64,000 nucleotides of DNA, taken from NCBI RefSeq assembly GCF_003352465.1, contig NZ_CP031153.1, forward strand, positions 3,400,987 through 3,464,986. The letters run 5' to 3'. Source of the stretch: Kordia sp. SMS9 (GTDB lineage: Bacteria > Bacteroidota > Bacteroidia > Flavobacteriales > Flavobacteriaceae). A model generated the notes under the pieces. That model was not told the DNA's origin and did not search any database. It saw nothing but the letters and a program-made list of their open reading frames with translations. The position numbers were made by a program, and so were the translations under genes. Positions 1 to 10,800 of the stretch are shown here, in pieces. Position 1 is the stretch's first letter. Each line of letters begins with the position of its first letter.

Positions 1-1
1 C

Positions 2-3000
2 GCTTACAAACACCAACGCTATTCATTTGATGAATTGGTGTCTAAGCTAGCTATAAAACGTGATACGTCCCGTTCCCCATTATTTGATGTCATGGTGGTA
101 TTGCAAAATCAAAATCAAATTACTTCCATAACATCCGAAACCAAAACGCTTCAAGGTCTAGACGTTGCACCTTACGCGCTAACACGAAACACGGCGCAAG
201 TAGATATGAGTTTTACTTTTGTGGAGAAGGATGACACGCTTCACTTAGAAATAGAATACAATACAGACATTTACGATGCTTTCTTACTAACGCGTATTTT
301 CCATCATTTTGAAAACCTATTGAATCATGCGATCAATACACCGAAAGAAAAATTAGGGAAGCTAAAATATCTTACTCAAGAAGAATCTGAGCAAATTACA
401 ACAGAATTCAATGATACGTTGGTGGAATATCCAACAGAAAAAACCATCGTACACCTGTTTGAAACGCAAGCGGAAAAAACACCTAAAAATACAGCAATTC
501 AATTTGAAGATACGAAGCTAACTTATGCTGAATTAAACCAGAAAGCGAACCAATTAGCGGATTATCTGCGAAAAAATCACAACATTCAAGCGAATGATTT
601 AATCGCGATAAAATTAGCGAGAAGCGAACGTCTTTTCATGGCAATTCTAGGAATTTTAAAATCTGGAGCTGCGTATGTGCCAATTGATACAAACTATCCG
701 CAACAGCGAATTGAATATATAGAAAAAGACAGCAACGCGAAGGTAATAATTGATCCATCGTTTTTGGAAACCTTTGAAAAAGAAAGCGCAAACTACAATA
801 CAGAAAATTCAAACAACAAAGCGTTGCCAACTCACGTAGCGTATGTCATTTATACATCGGGAACTACAGGGAATCCTAAAGGTGTTATGATTTCGAATGC
901 GAGTCTTTTAGATTATACGCTTACGTTTAAAAACTATTTTGGAGTTACTGAAAACGACCGATCTTTACAACAAGCAAGTCTTTCGTTTGATACGTCCATA
1001 GAAGAAATATTTCCAATCCTCATCAGTGGCGGAACACTCATCATGCTCAAAGAACACAGCGAATTTGATCTTTTGGCAAACATCTGTGAAGCACAACAGG
1101 TAACGATTTTAAGCACCAATCCGTATGCGCTACAATTTTTAAATCAAACCTATAAAAATTACAACTTTAGCTTTCGAATTCTCATTAGTGGCGGCGATAT
1201 TTTAAAGTCTGAATATGTAGACAAACTGTATCTTGAGTATCAAGTTTTCAATACGTATGGACCGACAGAAAGTACGGTTTGTTCAACGTATTACGAAATC
1301 AAAACACTCAGCGAAACCCTTCCGATTGGGAAACCCATTGCCAATAGAAAAGTGTTGATTGTAGATGAAAACAACAACATTCAGCCAATAGGTGTAAAGG
1401 GCGAACTCTGTATTTTAGGAAAAGGCTTGTCGCTCGGATATCTGAACCGAAGCAAGTTAACGGATGAAAAATTTGTAAAAAGTATCTTGTCAGAAGATGC
1501 TAAAATGTACACATCGGGTGATGTTGCCAGATGGCTTCCTGACGGAACTATCGAATTTTTAGGAAGAAATGACGATCAAGTAAAAATCAGAGGTTATCGT
1601 ATAGAACTTGGAGAAATAGAAAGTACGCTGCTTGAATTTTCAGAAGAATTTACACAAGTCATCGTTGTTGTAACAGAAATAAACGGAGAAAAAGCACTCG
1701 TAGCGTATTATGCCGCTGCTGCTGAAATTGAAAAAGAAACACTTAAAAACTTCGTATCAGAAAAGCTGCCAGACTATATGGTTCCTAGCTTTTTTGTGCA
1801 ATTGGAAAGTATTCCTATAACGCTCAATGGAAAAATAGACAAAAACAAACTTCCTGCTATTTCGGAGGAAGACATCATCAAAAAACCATACATCGCTCCA
1901 AAAAATGCTACGGAAGAAGCATTGGTGTCCATTTGGAAAGCACTCTTAGAAATTGAAGTCATTGGAACACAAGATGATTTCTTTGAACTTGGCGGACACA
2001 GTTTAAAAATTACAAAGCTCAAAAACAGTATTGAACAAATCTTCAATATTTCCATGAGTTTTAGCGATTTATTTTTGAAAACTACGATTGCAGCACAAGC
2101 AAATCATATTGGAACAGCAGCAACAGAAAACCATCAAGAAATACCAAAAGTAGCAACGAAATCAAAGTACGAATTGTCTTCCGCACAACAACGTATTTGG
2201 ATATTAAGTCAGTTTGAAGGCAGCAATGTTGCCTACAATATGCCAGGCGTTTTTCAACTCAAAGGTGCAATTGACGCTACCAAATTGGAACAGGCTTTTC
2301 AACAACTTTTGCAACGACACGAATCCTTGCGTACACAATTTGTGTTGGATGCTTCTGGGACGATTCAGCAACAAATTCTGTCTGTAAGCGAATGTGATTT
2401 TAAACTGATGCAGGAAACGATTGAAGCGCAAGCAAAGCAATTAGAAGCGATCAATGCATTGGTGACACATGTGTTCCATCTTGAAAAAGCACCGTTAATT
2501 CGTGCAAAATTGATCAAAACGAGGCATGAAAACTATCTCTTTGCGTTTGTAATTCATCATATTGTAAGTGATGGTTGGTCGATTGATATTCTTAAAAATG
2601 AACTGTTCCATCTGTACAATCACAAAGATGCTGCTCATCATGAATTGCCCGCATTGCGAATTCAGTACAAAGACTATGCAGTTTGGGAACGAAAACAACT
2701 CGCTTCAGACAAATTAGAAGCGTCAAAAGCATATTGGGTGCAACAATTTTCAGGCGAACTTCCTGTAATTGATTTGCCATACAAAACGCGACGTCCGCAA
2801 CAAAAAACCTATTCGGGAGCGAAAAAAGAAATTGCCCTTCCCACAGCAACACTTACTGCTTTACAAGCAACATGTACGTCCCATCAAACGACTTTATTTA
2901 TGGGCTTGTTGGGTATTGTAAATATCTTAATTTACAAATACACACGCCAAAACGATATCATCATTGGAACACCGATTGCAGGAAGAACGCATGCCGATTT

Positions 3001-5326
3001 ACAACATCAAATAGGCGTGTACATCAACACGCTGCCCATACGAACGCAGATTCAAGAAACGGATTCCTTTCAAGACATCTTGGCAACCATCAAAAAAACT
3101 ACATTAGAAGCCTATAAACATCAAGCATATCCATTTGATACTTTGATAGATGATTTGTCAATTGCCCGCGATTTAAGTAGAAATCCGCTATTTGATGTCA
3201 TGGTGACTTTGCAAAATACAGATGAAGAAAAGCATCAACAAAACAACATCGAAAATGTTCAGGTAACACGTTTTGCCCACACAAATGCCGTTGCTGCAAA
3301 ATTTGATTTGGATTTTATGTTTGAAGAAACAACAACTGGTTTAGCCGTTTCGTTAGTATACAATACAGCGCTGTTTTCAGATACCTTCATTACTGCATTC
3401 ATGGAGCAATTTGTCACGCTTACGGATAGTATGCTACAAAATACAACCGAAAACATTGCTGCATTGTCCGTTTTGACACCGCAACAGGAACAAAAACTAT
3501 TGGTTGCGTGGAACGATACAAAAACGGTTTTTGATGAAGAAAAAACTGTCTTAGATTACATTCAAACGCAAGTTGTAGCACATCCAGAAAATACAGCATT
3601 GCAAGATGCAATGCACAACATCTCGTATGCAGAACTTGATCAACGTTCCAATAAAATAGCTTACTATTTGGTACAAACCTTAGGAACAGTTGCACAACCT
3701 ATTGGCGTGGTATTAGATCGTTCTGTACACACATTGGTATTGATCATTGGCATCTTAAAATCTGGAAAATCGTACATTCCGCTCGACGCCACATTTCCAT
3801 TAGAACGATTAAAATACATCGTACAGCATAGCGAGATTAAAACTGTCATAGCCAATCAAAATTTTACGGCAATGCAGGATAAAAATATTCAGTGGCTAAC
3901 TCTGGAAAACATTCTTGTTGCATGTCAAGAATCTCCTGTAATTCAATTGCCAAAAGTCAACAAAAAAGATACAGCATACATTATCTATACTTCGGGTTCT
4001 ACTGGAAATCCGAAAGGAGTAGAAATAGCACATGCTTCTTTAGCAAATTTTTTACGGAGCATGCAAAAAACGCCAGGCATAGCTGCGGAAGATACTTTAT
4101 ATGCAGTAACAACCTACGCGTTTGACATTTCAATACTAGAATTCTTTGTGCCTTTAATTTCTGGAGCAACAACGTACATTGCCAACAATGAAACCTTGAT
4201 GGATGTTGAAAAAATCATTGAAGAGCTCAACTCTACACAACCCACAATCATACAAGCCACGCCAAGTTTTTATCAATTACTGTTCAATGCAGGTTGGGAA
4301 GGGAATTTGGCACTAAAAGTATTGTGTGGAGGCGATGCTTTAAACGAATCTTTGGCGCAACAATTAGTGGCAAGCTGTAAAGAAGTTTGGAATATGTACG
4401 GTCCGACAGAAACCACAATTTGGTCTACCACAAAAAAAGTAACCAAAGAAAACGGAGCTAATTCCATTGGAAAACCGATTGCAAATACACAATGTTATGT
4501 ACTAGATAAAAATCTGCAAGTATTGCCAGAAGGTGCGCAAGGCGATTTATACATTGGCGGAAAAGGACTCGCTGTAGGTTATTACAAAAACGAAACACTG
4601 ACGTCCGAACGCTTTATCAAAAATCCTTTTGGAGACGGACGCATTTACAATACGGGCGATTGTGTCGCTTGGAATCCTTCGGGAGAACTTTCTTTTTATG
4701 GAAGAAATGACTATCAAGTAAAAGTGCGAGGCTACCGTATAGAATTAGGCGATATTGAAACACATCTTAATGCGATAGAAGCCATACAACAAGCCGTTGT
4801 TTTGGTGAAAAAAGACAACGCCGATCAGTCGATATTAGTAGCGTATTATGTAACAAATAATAGCATACAGCTTGCAAAGATGAAAGCGTTGCTAAAAGAA
4901 GTGCTACCTGCGTACATGATTCCTGCGGTTTTTGTTGAAATTAATGACTTTCCGCTGACACCCAACAAAAAAGTAGATCGGAAAGCTTTGTTAACGCGCA
5001 ACGATGCATTGCAGTCACAAGAAACGGAATATATTCCGCCACAGACAGAAACCGAAAAACAACTTGCAGCACTATGGAAAACACTCTTACTCGATGAAAA
5101 CATTGGAAAAACAGCCAACTTCTTCGATTTAGGAGGACACAGTTTAAGTGCTGCCAAATTGGTGAGCTTAGTCCAACAAGAATTTTCCATAAAACTGACC
5201 ATTAATAAAATATTCGAATTCCCCGATTTGGAAAGTATGGCAGACCATATTGACAACATTCTATTAGTGCAGCAAAGTCAAAATCAAGATGACGTAGAAA
5301 CAGAATTTGAAAATTTTTCATTTTAA
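2..5326 (+). CDS. NRPS, 5'-truncated by window: (C)-A-T-C-A-T, predicted Lys/Orn-like then Gly
   Basis: Two-module peptide synthetase whose reading frame is already open at base 2, so the N-terminus and most of the first condensation (C) domain lie outside the window. Visible order: the end of a C domain, an adenylation (A) domain with an A3 loop (YTSGTTGNPKG, near 850-885), a thiolation (T) domain (LGGHS near 1990), a full C domain with HHIVSDG (near 2556), a second A domain (YTSGSTGNPKG near 3990) and a second T domain (LGGHS near 5134). Aligned by eye to GrsA, the first A pocket reads DTESIGTVCK. This is close to the bacitracin Lys code DAESIGSVCK, so a basic residue is likely. The second reads DILQLGMIWK, a Gly-type code. 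There is no epimerase or thioesterase domain. The protein ends in an acidic, aromatic tail (TEFENFSF) like those of the other synthetases here. Substrate calls are predictions from established code tables recalled from memory. Confidence 0.95.
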   Translation, partial: AYKHQRYSFDELVSKLAIKRDTSRSPLFDVMVVLQNQNQITSITSETKTLQGLDVAPYALTRNTAQVDMSFTFVEKDDTLHLEIEYNTDIYDAFLLTRIFHHFENLLNHAINTPKEKLGKLKYLTQEESEQITTEFNDTLVEYPTEKTIVHLFETQAEKTPKNTAIQFEDTKLTYAELNQKANQLADYLRKNHNIQANDLIAIKLARSERLFMAILGILKSGAAYVPIDTNYPQQRIEYIEKDSNAKVIIDPSFLETFEKESANYNTENSNNKALPTHVAYVIYTSGTTGNPKGVMISNASLLDYTLTFKNYFGVTENDRSLQQASLSFDTSIEEIFPILISGGTLIMLKEHSEFDLLANICEAQQVTILSTNPYALQFLNQTYKNYNFSFRILISGGDILKSEYVDKLYLEYQVFNTYGPTESTVCSTYYEIKTLSETLPIGKPIANRKVLIVDENNNIQPIGVKGELCILGKGLSLGYLNRSKLTDEKFVKSILSEDAKMYTSGDVARWLPDGTIEFLGRNDDQVKIRGYRIELGEIESTLLEFSEEFTQVIVVVTEINGEKALVAYYAAAAEIEKETLKNFVSEKLPDYMVPSFFVQLESIPITLNGKIDKNKLPAISEEDIIKKPYIAPKNATEEALVSIWKALLEIEVIGTQDDFFELGGHSLKITKLKNSIEQIFNISMSFSDLFLKTTIAAQANHIGTAATENHQEIPKVATKSKYELSSAQQRIWILSQFEGSNVAYNMPGVFQLKGAIDATKLEQAFQQLLQRHESLRTQFVLDASGTIQQQILSVSECDFKLMQETIEAQAKQLEAINALVTHVFHLEKAPLIRAKLIKTRHENYLFAFVIHHIVSDGWSIDILKNELFHLYNHKDAAHHELPALRIQYKDYAVWERKQLASDKLEASKAYWVQQFSGELPVIDLPYKTRRPQQKTYSGAKKEIALPTATLTALQATCTSHQTTLFMGLLGIVNILIYKYTRQNDIIIGTPIAGRTHADLQHQIGVYINTLPIRTQIQETDSFQDILATIKKTTLEAYKHQAYPFDTLIDDLSIARDLSRNPLFDVMVTLQNTDEEKHQQNNIENVQVTRFAHTNAVAAKFDLDFMFEETTTGLAVSLVYNTALFSDTFITAFMEQFVTLTDSMLQNTTENIAALSVLTPQQEQKLLVAWNDTKTVFDEEKTVLDYIQTQVVAHPENTALQDAMHNISYAELDQRSNKIAYYLVQTLGTVAQPIGVVLDRSVHTLVLIIGILKSGKSYIPLDATFPLERLKYIVQHSEIKTVIANQNFTAMQDKNIQWLTLENILVACQESPVIQLPKVNKKDTAYIIYTSGSTGNPKGVEIAHASLANFLRSMQKTPGIAAEDTLYAVTTYAFDISILEFFVPLISGATTYIANNETLMDVEKIIEELNSTQPTIIQATPSFYQLLFNAGWEGNLALKVLCGGDALNESLAQQLVASCKEVWNMYGPTETTIWSTTKKVTKENGANSIGKPIANTQCYVLDKNLQVLPEGAQGDLYIGGKGLAVGYYKNETLTSERFIKNPFGDGRIYNTGDCVAWNPSGELSFYGRNDYQVKVRGYRIELGDIETHLNAIEAIQQAVVLVKKDNADQSILVAYYVTNNSIQLAKMKALLKEVLPAYMIPAVFVEINDFPLTPNKKVDRKALLTRNDALQSQETEYIPPQTETEKQLAALWKTLLLDENIGKTANFFDLGGHSLSAAKLVSLVQQEFSIKLTINKIFEFPDLESMADHIDNILLVQQSQNQDDVETEFENFSF

Positions 5327-5360
5327 AATAACCAATAATAAGAACCGATAACCTAATTAA

Positions 5361-7814
5361 ATGACAATAGATACTAAAACAAAGATGAATATCATGAAAA
5401 AAAGAGTAACCATGAAAAAAAAGATGCACTTCACTATCTTTTTATGCCTATTTTTAGTTGGATTTACAGCCTATGGACAACTAGAAGTTAAGGGGAAAGT
5501 TATAGATCAAGAAACCCAAAAACCTATAGATTTTGCTGAGGTTATTTTGACGAATACTAAAACTCAAAAAATAATAGGAGCAATTACCACGATTGAGGGT
5601 AACTTTTTGTTGAAAGCAGCAGCAGGAGACTACAAATTTCAAGTGATATTCTTAGGGAATTCATTGTACGCCAAAGACATTTCTTTGACTAAAAATATGG
5701 ATTTGGGAACGATTTCGGTAACCAATTCTGAGGAATTAGATGCTGTTACAGTAGAAGCAAAGAAAAAAGTGATTGAACGTAAAATTGACCGTGTGGTATT
5801 CAATGTAGAAAACTCTACGCAAGCTTCACAAGGAGATGTATATGAACTACTAAAAGTAGCCCCTGGACTTCGTGTACAAAACAATTCTATTGGAATGATA
5901 GGAAAGGCTCAAGTAAGCGTGATGATTAACGATAAAATACTACAACTAACGAATGACGAATTGGCAAACTTTTTAAAATCCATAGCTTCCGAAGATGTAC
6001 AATCTATTGAAGTTATTACTACGCCGCCTGCAAAATACGAAGCTAGTGGAAATAGTGGTTTGGTCAATATCATCCTGAAAAAAGCCAAAAAAGATTCATG
6101 GAATGCACAATTGCGTTCTTACTATCGTCAGCAACGATATGCCAATAGTTCATTTGGAGGGAATTTTAATTATAATAAAAACAAATTTAGTGTTGCAGCT
6201 TCTGCCAATTATCGACAAGGAGATTACTATCAAGAGCAAGATGATAGCGCTTTTTTTCCAGATGGATTGTGGCAAACAATTTCTCCATTTCGATCTAAGA
6301 CAGATGGACTAAACGCAAGAATAGATGTAAACTATCAAATTAGCTCAAAATGGTCTATGGGCGCACAATATTTATACAACAGAACAGACTACAATGTAAC
6401 GGATGCGCCTTTTACTCCAATTTTTGATTATAATACAGGTGAAATTACGAGATCGTTACTATCAGAAGGAAGAATGGATTTAACACCAGAAGTACATTCT
6501 TTAAATTATAATAATGAAATAGAACTCGATACTTTAGGAAGAAACATTAGTATCAATTTAGATTATTTTACCTACGGAAATCCAGATACAAAAACATACA
6601 ATGGTGTTTCTACCGTGCTAGAACCTTTTTCAGAACAATTCTATCGAGGAGTCAATATCAACGATCAGGCAATACAAAACTTTTCAGCAAAAGTAGATGT
6701 TCAAGTGCCTACCAAATGGGCAAATGTTGATTTTGGAGGAAAATTTACAAAATCGACTTCCGATAATGATATCTTTTTCTTCAACAGCGGTTTGGTAGAT
6801 GCGCCAGTGACCAATTTGCCAATTTCACAAAATGACTTTGAATATGATGAAGACATACAAGCATTATACGCATCTGCCAGCAAAGATTTTGGAAAAAAAT
6901 GGAGTTTAAAAGTGGGACTTCGTTTAGAGGCAACGCAAACCAACTCTTCATCTAATAACTTAGGTCTGAACGTAGATAACGATTATACAAAATTGTTCCC
7001 AACGCTTTATTTATCTTACAATGCCACGGAAAATTCTAACTTTTCTTTAAACTACAGCAAGCGAATTCAGCGTCCAGGGTTTTTTAGTTTAAACCCAAAT
7101 ATCTATTTTTTAAATCCTTTCCAATCCATTGAAGGAAATGCTTTTTTACAACCTTCATTTGTAGATAACATACAAATATCACATAGCTATAAAAGTTTCA
7201 CAACAAATTTATTTTATACTATTGAAAATGAAACATTTGCACAGGTTCCATTGCCACAATCAGACACCAATGTAATTCGTTTTACAAATGAAAATTATGT
7301 AGATACACAGCGATTTGGAATTTATGAAAACTTTTATTTCGACAAATATTCTTGGTGGTCTAGTAATAACAACTTTGTCGTCAATTATACCATTTCAAAG
7401 TTCGATTTAGAACAGGCAGAAGAAGATCAAAAAGGATTCAATGCTACATTTTCAACCTATAATGACTTTACGCTAAACTCAGATAAAACCTTGTTTTTTG
7501 GACTTAACTATTGGTATGCTTTTCCAGGTGTCAATGGAATTTTTGATACCAAAACAGCCAGCGCATTATCCTTGTCATTTCAATATTTACTCTTAAATAA
7601 AGATATGAACATCACGCTGCGTGCCAATGATATTTTTAAAACATCTGCTGATAGAACGGAAACGGTCATCAACAACGTATTACAAACTGCCCGCTATTAC
7701 TACGATGCCAGATATTTACAACTATCTGTGAGTTATAAATTTGGAAACAAAGATATCAGCGCAAAACGTCACAGAACAGGAAACCAAGACGAAAGAGGAA
7801 GAATACAAAACTAA
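5361..7814 (+). CDS. TonB-dependent receptor-type outer membrane beta-barrel protein
   Basis: 817-residue outer membrane protein. The start is followed by alternative in-frame ATGs at 5385, 5394 and 5412. The best signal peptide begins at 5412 (MKKKMHF, hydrophobic core, AYGQ), so the true start may be internal. Next come a CarboxypepD_reg-like beta-sandwich (about residues 40-115), a plug-like region containing VEVITTPPAKYEASG and VNIILKK, and a long aromatic-rich beta-barrel ending in strands such as LQLSVSYKFG. This matches the Bacteroidota OMP_b-brl_3 family. It sits 34 bp after one NRPS gene and 33 bp before the next, so it is almost certainly co-transcribed with the assembly line. Plausible roles are recapture of the secreted peptide or uptake of a peptide complex; neither is shown. 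No neighbouring gene supports a siderophore specifically. Confidence 0.85.
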   Translation: MTIDTKTKMNIMKKRVTMKKKMHFTIFLCLFLVGFTAYGQLEVKGKVIDQETQKPIDFAEVILTNTKTQKIIGAITTIEGNFLLKAAAGDYKFQVIFLGNSLYAKDISLTKNMDLGTISVTNSEELDAVTVEAKKKVIERKIDRVVFNVENSTQASQGDVYELLKVAPGLRVQNNSIGMIGKAQVSVMINDKILQLTNDELANFLKSIASEDVQSIEVITTPPAKYEASGNSGLVNIILKKAKKDSWNAQLRSYYRQQRYANSSFGGNFNYNKNKFSVAASANYRQGDYYQEQDDSAFFPDGLWQTISPFRSKTDGLNARIDVNYQISSKWSMGAQYLYNRTDYNVTDAPFTPIFDYNTGEITRSLLSEGRMDLTPEVHSLNYNNEIELDTLGRNISINLDYFTYGNPDTKTYNGVSTVLEPFSEQFYRGVNINDQAIQNFSAKVDVQVPTKWANVDFGGKFTKSTSDNDIFFFNSGLVDAPVTNLPISQNDFEYDEDIQALYASASKDFGKKWSLKVGLRLEATQTNSSSNNLGLNVDNDYTKLFPTLYLSYNATENSNFSLNYSKRIQRPGFFSLNPNIYFLNPFQSIEGNAFLQPSFVDNIQISHSYKSFTTNLFYTIENETFAQVPLPQSDTNVIRFTNENYVDTQRFGIYENFYFDKYSWWSSNNNFVVNYTISKFDLEQAEEDQKGFNATFSTYNDFTLNSDKTLFFGLNYWYAFPGVNGIFDTKTASALSLSFQYLLLNKDMNITLRANDIFKTSADRTETVINNVLQTARYYYDARYLQLSVSYKFGNKDISAKRHRTGNQDERGRIQN

Positions 7815-7847
7815 CAAAAGACGATTGATAAATACGCTTTTTAATTT

Positions 7848-10800
7848 ATGAAGGAATTACTCCAAAAATTAAATGCACTTCAAATAGTGGTTACACTCAA
7901 TGGAGACACTTTAGATGTCAAAGCACCGAAAGGCGCCATGACAAAAGCTTTATTGATAGAACTTAAAGCGCACAAAGAAGCACTCATTGATTTTCTAAAA
8001 GCCTATCAGGTAACACCAGCAATTCCGAAAGCAGCTGCACAGGAAAGCTATGTATTATCCTCTTCACAATACCGTATTTGGTTATTGCAACAATTGGAAA
8101 AAAACAACGCAGCTTACAACATGCCGAGTGCATTTTCTGTGGAAGGAATTATAGACAAAAAGCTTCTTGAAAAAGCATTTGAATTGTTGGTAAAGCGCTA
8201 TGAAATTTTGCGAACCAATTTTAAATGGTGTGCAAAACGCAATATGCCAGTGCAAATTGTCAATGACGCAACCGCCAAGAGTTTTTCATATACGTATATG
8301 GATCTTTCTGATGAAAAATCCAATCAGTCCAGAATCGCACAAGAAATTAAAGCCGAAGTCGCCTATAATTTCGATCTTGAAAACGATCCTTTATTGCGAA
8401 TCACACTTCTTAAAACTGGCACAAACACGCATGTATTAGTTTTTGTAGTGCATCATATTATCAGTGATGGAGGTTCGTCAGCAATCATCGTTAATGATGT
8501 ATTTGAATACTATCGTGCGTTGGTTTCGAAACAAGAAATTACGCTTCCAACACTAGAAATTCAATACAAAGACTATGCAGTATGGGAGCAACAACAATTG
8601 CAAACTCCCGCAATGGAAGTGCATAAAAACTATTGGACTTCCATATTTAAACAAACGACAACTGCTGTTGAACTGCCTACAAGTTTTTCAAGACCTTCCA
8701 AAAAAACATACAACGGACATTGCATTGCAAAACACATTCCTACGCAACATTTTGAAACATTGTGCAAAGCAGAAGGAGCTACACTCTTTATGGGAATTAC
8801 AGCATTACTCAATGCATTGTTCTATAAATACACTGGAAGTACACAAATAACCATCGGAAGTCCAATTGACGGTAGGACAGAAGCCGAGTTGGAATCTCAA
8901 GTTGGATTCTTTGTAAATACATTTGGAATACAAACAAACTTTGCAAAAGAACATACATTCGCAGCACTTTTACAACAGGTAAAACGCAAAACACTTGAAG
9001 CATTTCAACATCAACACTATCCGTTTGATGCGCTCATCAATGATTTAGGAATCTCTGACCGATCGCGAAATCCGCTATTTGACGTCATTGTTTCCATAGT
9101 ACCATCTGAAACAGCATCATTACAAAAAGAGCAAGCAGTCAACGTCACCGAAATATCACTAGGAGACACGACAAGTAAGTTCGATTTGGAATTTGTATGG
9201 CATGTAAATGCTACAGAAACTGAACTTCGACTCACCTACAATACAGATATATATTCTGCTGATTTTATACAGCAAATGCTTGGACATATAGAAACATTGC
9301 TACAAAATATAGTGGCGAATTCCAATGCGAGTCTTCAAGAATTGCAGTATGTGTCAAGCCAAGAAAAAAACAAACTTCTTCATGAATTCAACACACCAAT
9401 TCTGGAAGTTAAAACGACAGGAACTTACATACACGTTTTTCAAAAAGAACTAGAAAACAACAAGGAAAACGTTGCGGTTGTAGAAGATGGCAAAACCACT
9501 ACGTATGCACAACTCAATGAAGAAGCAACAAAACTAGCTTCCTATCTGCGCGATCATCATGACATAAACGCAAAAGAATTTGTCGCCGTACAACTTCCAA
9601 GAAGCAAATCGTTGTTAGTAGCATTTTTGGCAATTCAAAAATTAGGTGCTGTATATGTTCCGATAGATGCAAACTATCCACAAGAACGAATTGATTTTAT
9701 TATTGTTGACAGTCAAGCCAAATGTATCATTGATAAAAGTTTTCTAGAAAAATTCTTTACCGCAAAAATTGACACTGTATCCGACATAATTCCAGAAACA
9801 AATGCCCAAGATTTGGCATATATGATTTATACTTCTGGATCGACAGGAACTCCGAAAGGTGTGATGATTTCGCATGAAAACCTTATAAATTTATGTCATT
9901 GGCACATTGACTATTATGCAGTTTCCGCTGCGAGTCACGCTACCTTATATGCCGGAATTGGTTTTGATGCTTCCTTATGGGAAATGTGTCCGTATTTACT
10001 AGCGGGCGCGACTTTACATGCCGTAGAAAAGCAAGAAACGCGAATTAATATTGAAGCTTTAGCAAATTTTTTAAAGACACACAAAATTACGCATACCTAT
10101 CTGCCAACCGCTGTATGTCAAGAATTTGTGATGCAAAATGTCTCATTGTCGCATCTAAAAATACTAACTGGCGGTGATACCTTACACTTAAAAAATGCTC
10201 CAAAGTTTACACTGTACAATAATTACGGACCTACTGAAAACACAGTAGTTACGACAGCGTATCCGATAGTGAACCATGCACTAACATCACCAATTCCTAT
10301 TGGGAAACCTATTCACAATACACAGGTGTATATTTTGGATAAAAACCTAGACATAGTTCCTGTTGGTATTCCTGGAGAACTCTACATTGCAGGAAAAGGA
10401 GTTGCCAAAGGATATTGGAATCGTCCAAAATTAACAAAAGAACGCTTCGTAGAAAATCCATTTCTACTAGGAGAAAAAATGTATGCTACGGGCGATTTGG
10501 TAAAATGGTTGCCCAATGGTGAAATTTTATTTTTGGGAAGAAAAGACAATCAAATACAATTGCGCGGATATCGTGTAGAACTTGGAGAAATTGAAGCAGC
10601 AATTGCAAATTCCTTTCAGCAAATTCAGCAAGTAACTGTTCTAGAAAAGGAAGGACAATTAGTAACATTTTTCACAAGTGAGGACGCACTTGATAGTGAA
10701 AATATTAAAAAAGCCTTACAAAAAACAGTGCCAGCGTACATGGTGCCAAATTCTTTTACACGTTTGGAAACTGTACCGTTAACGCCTAATGGAAAAGTAG

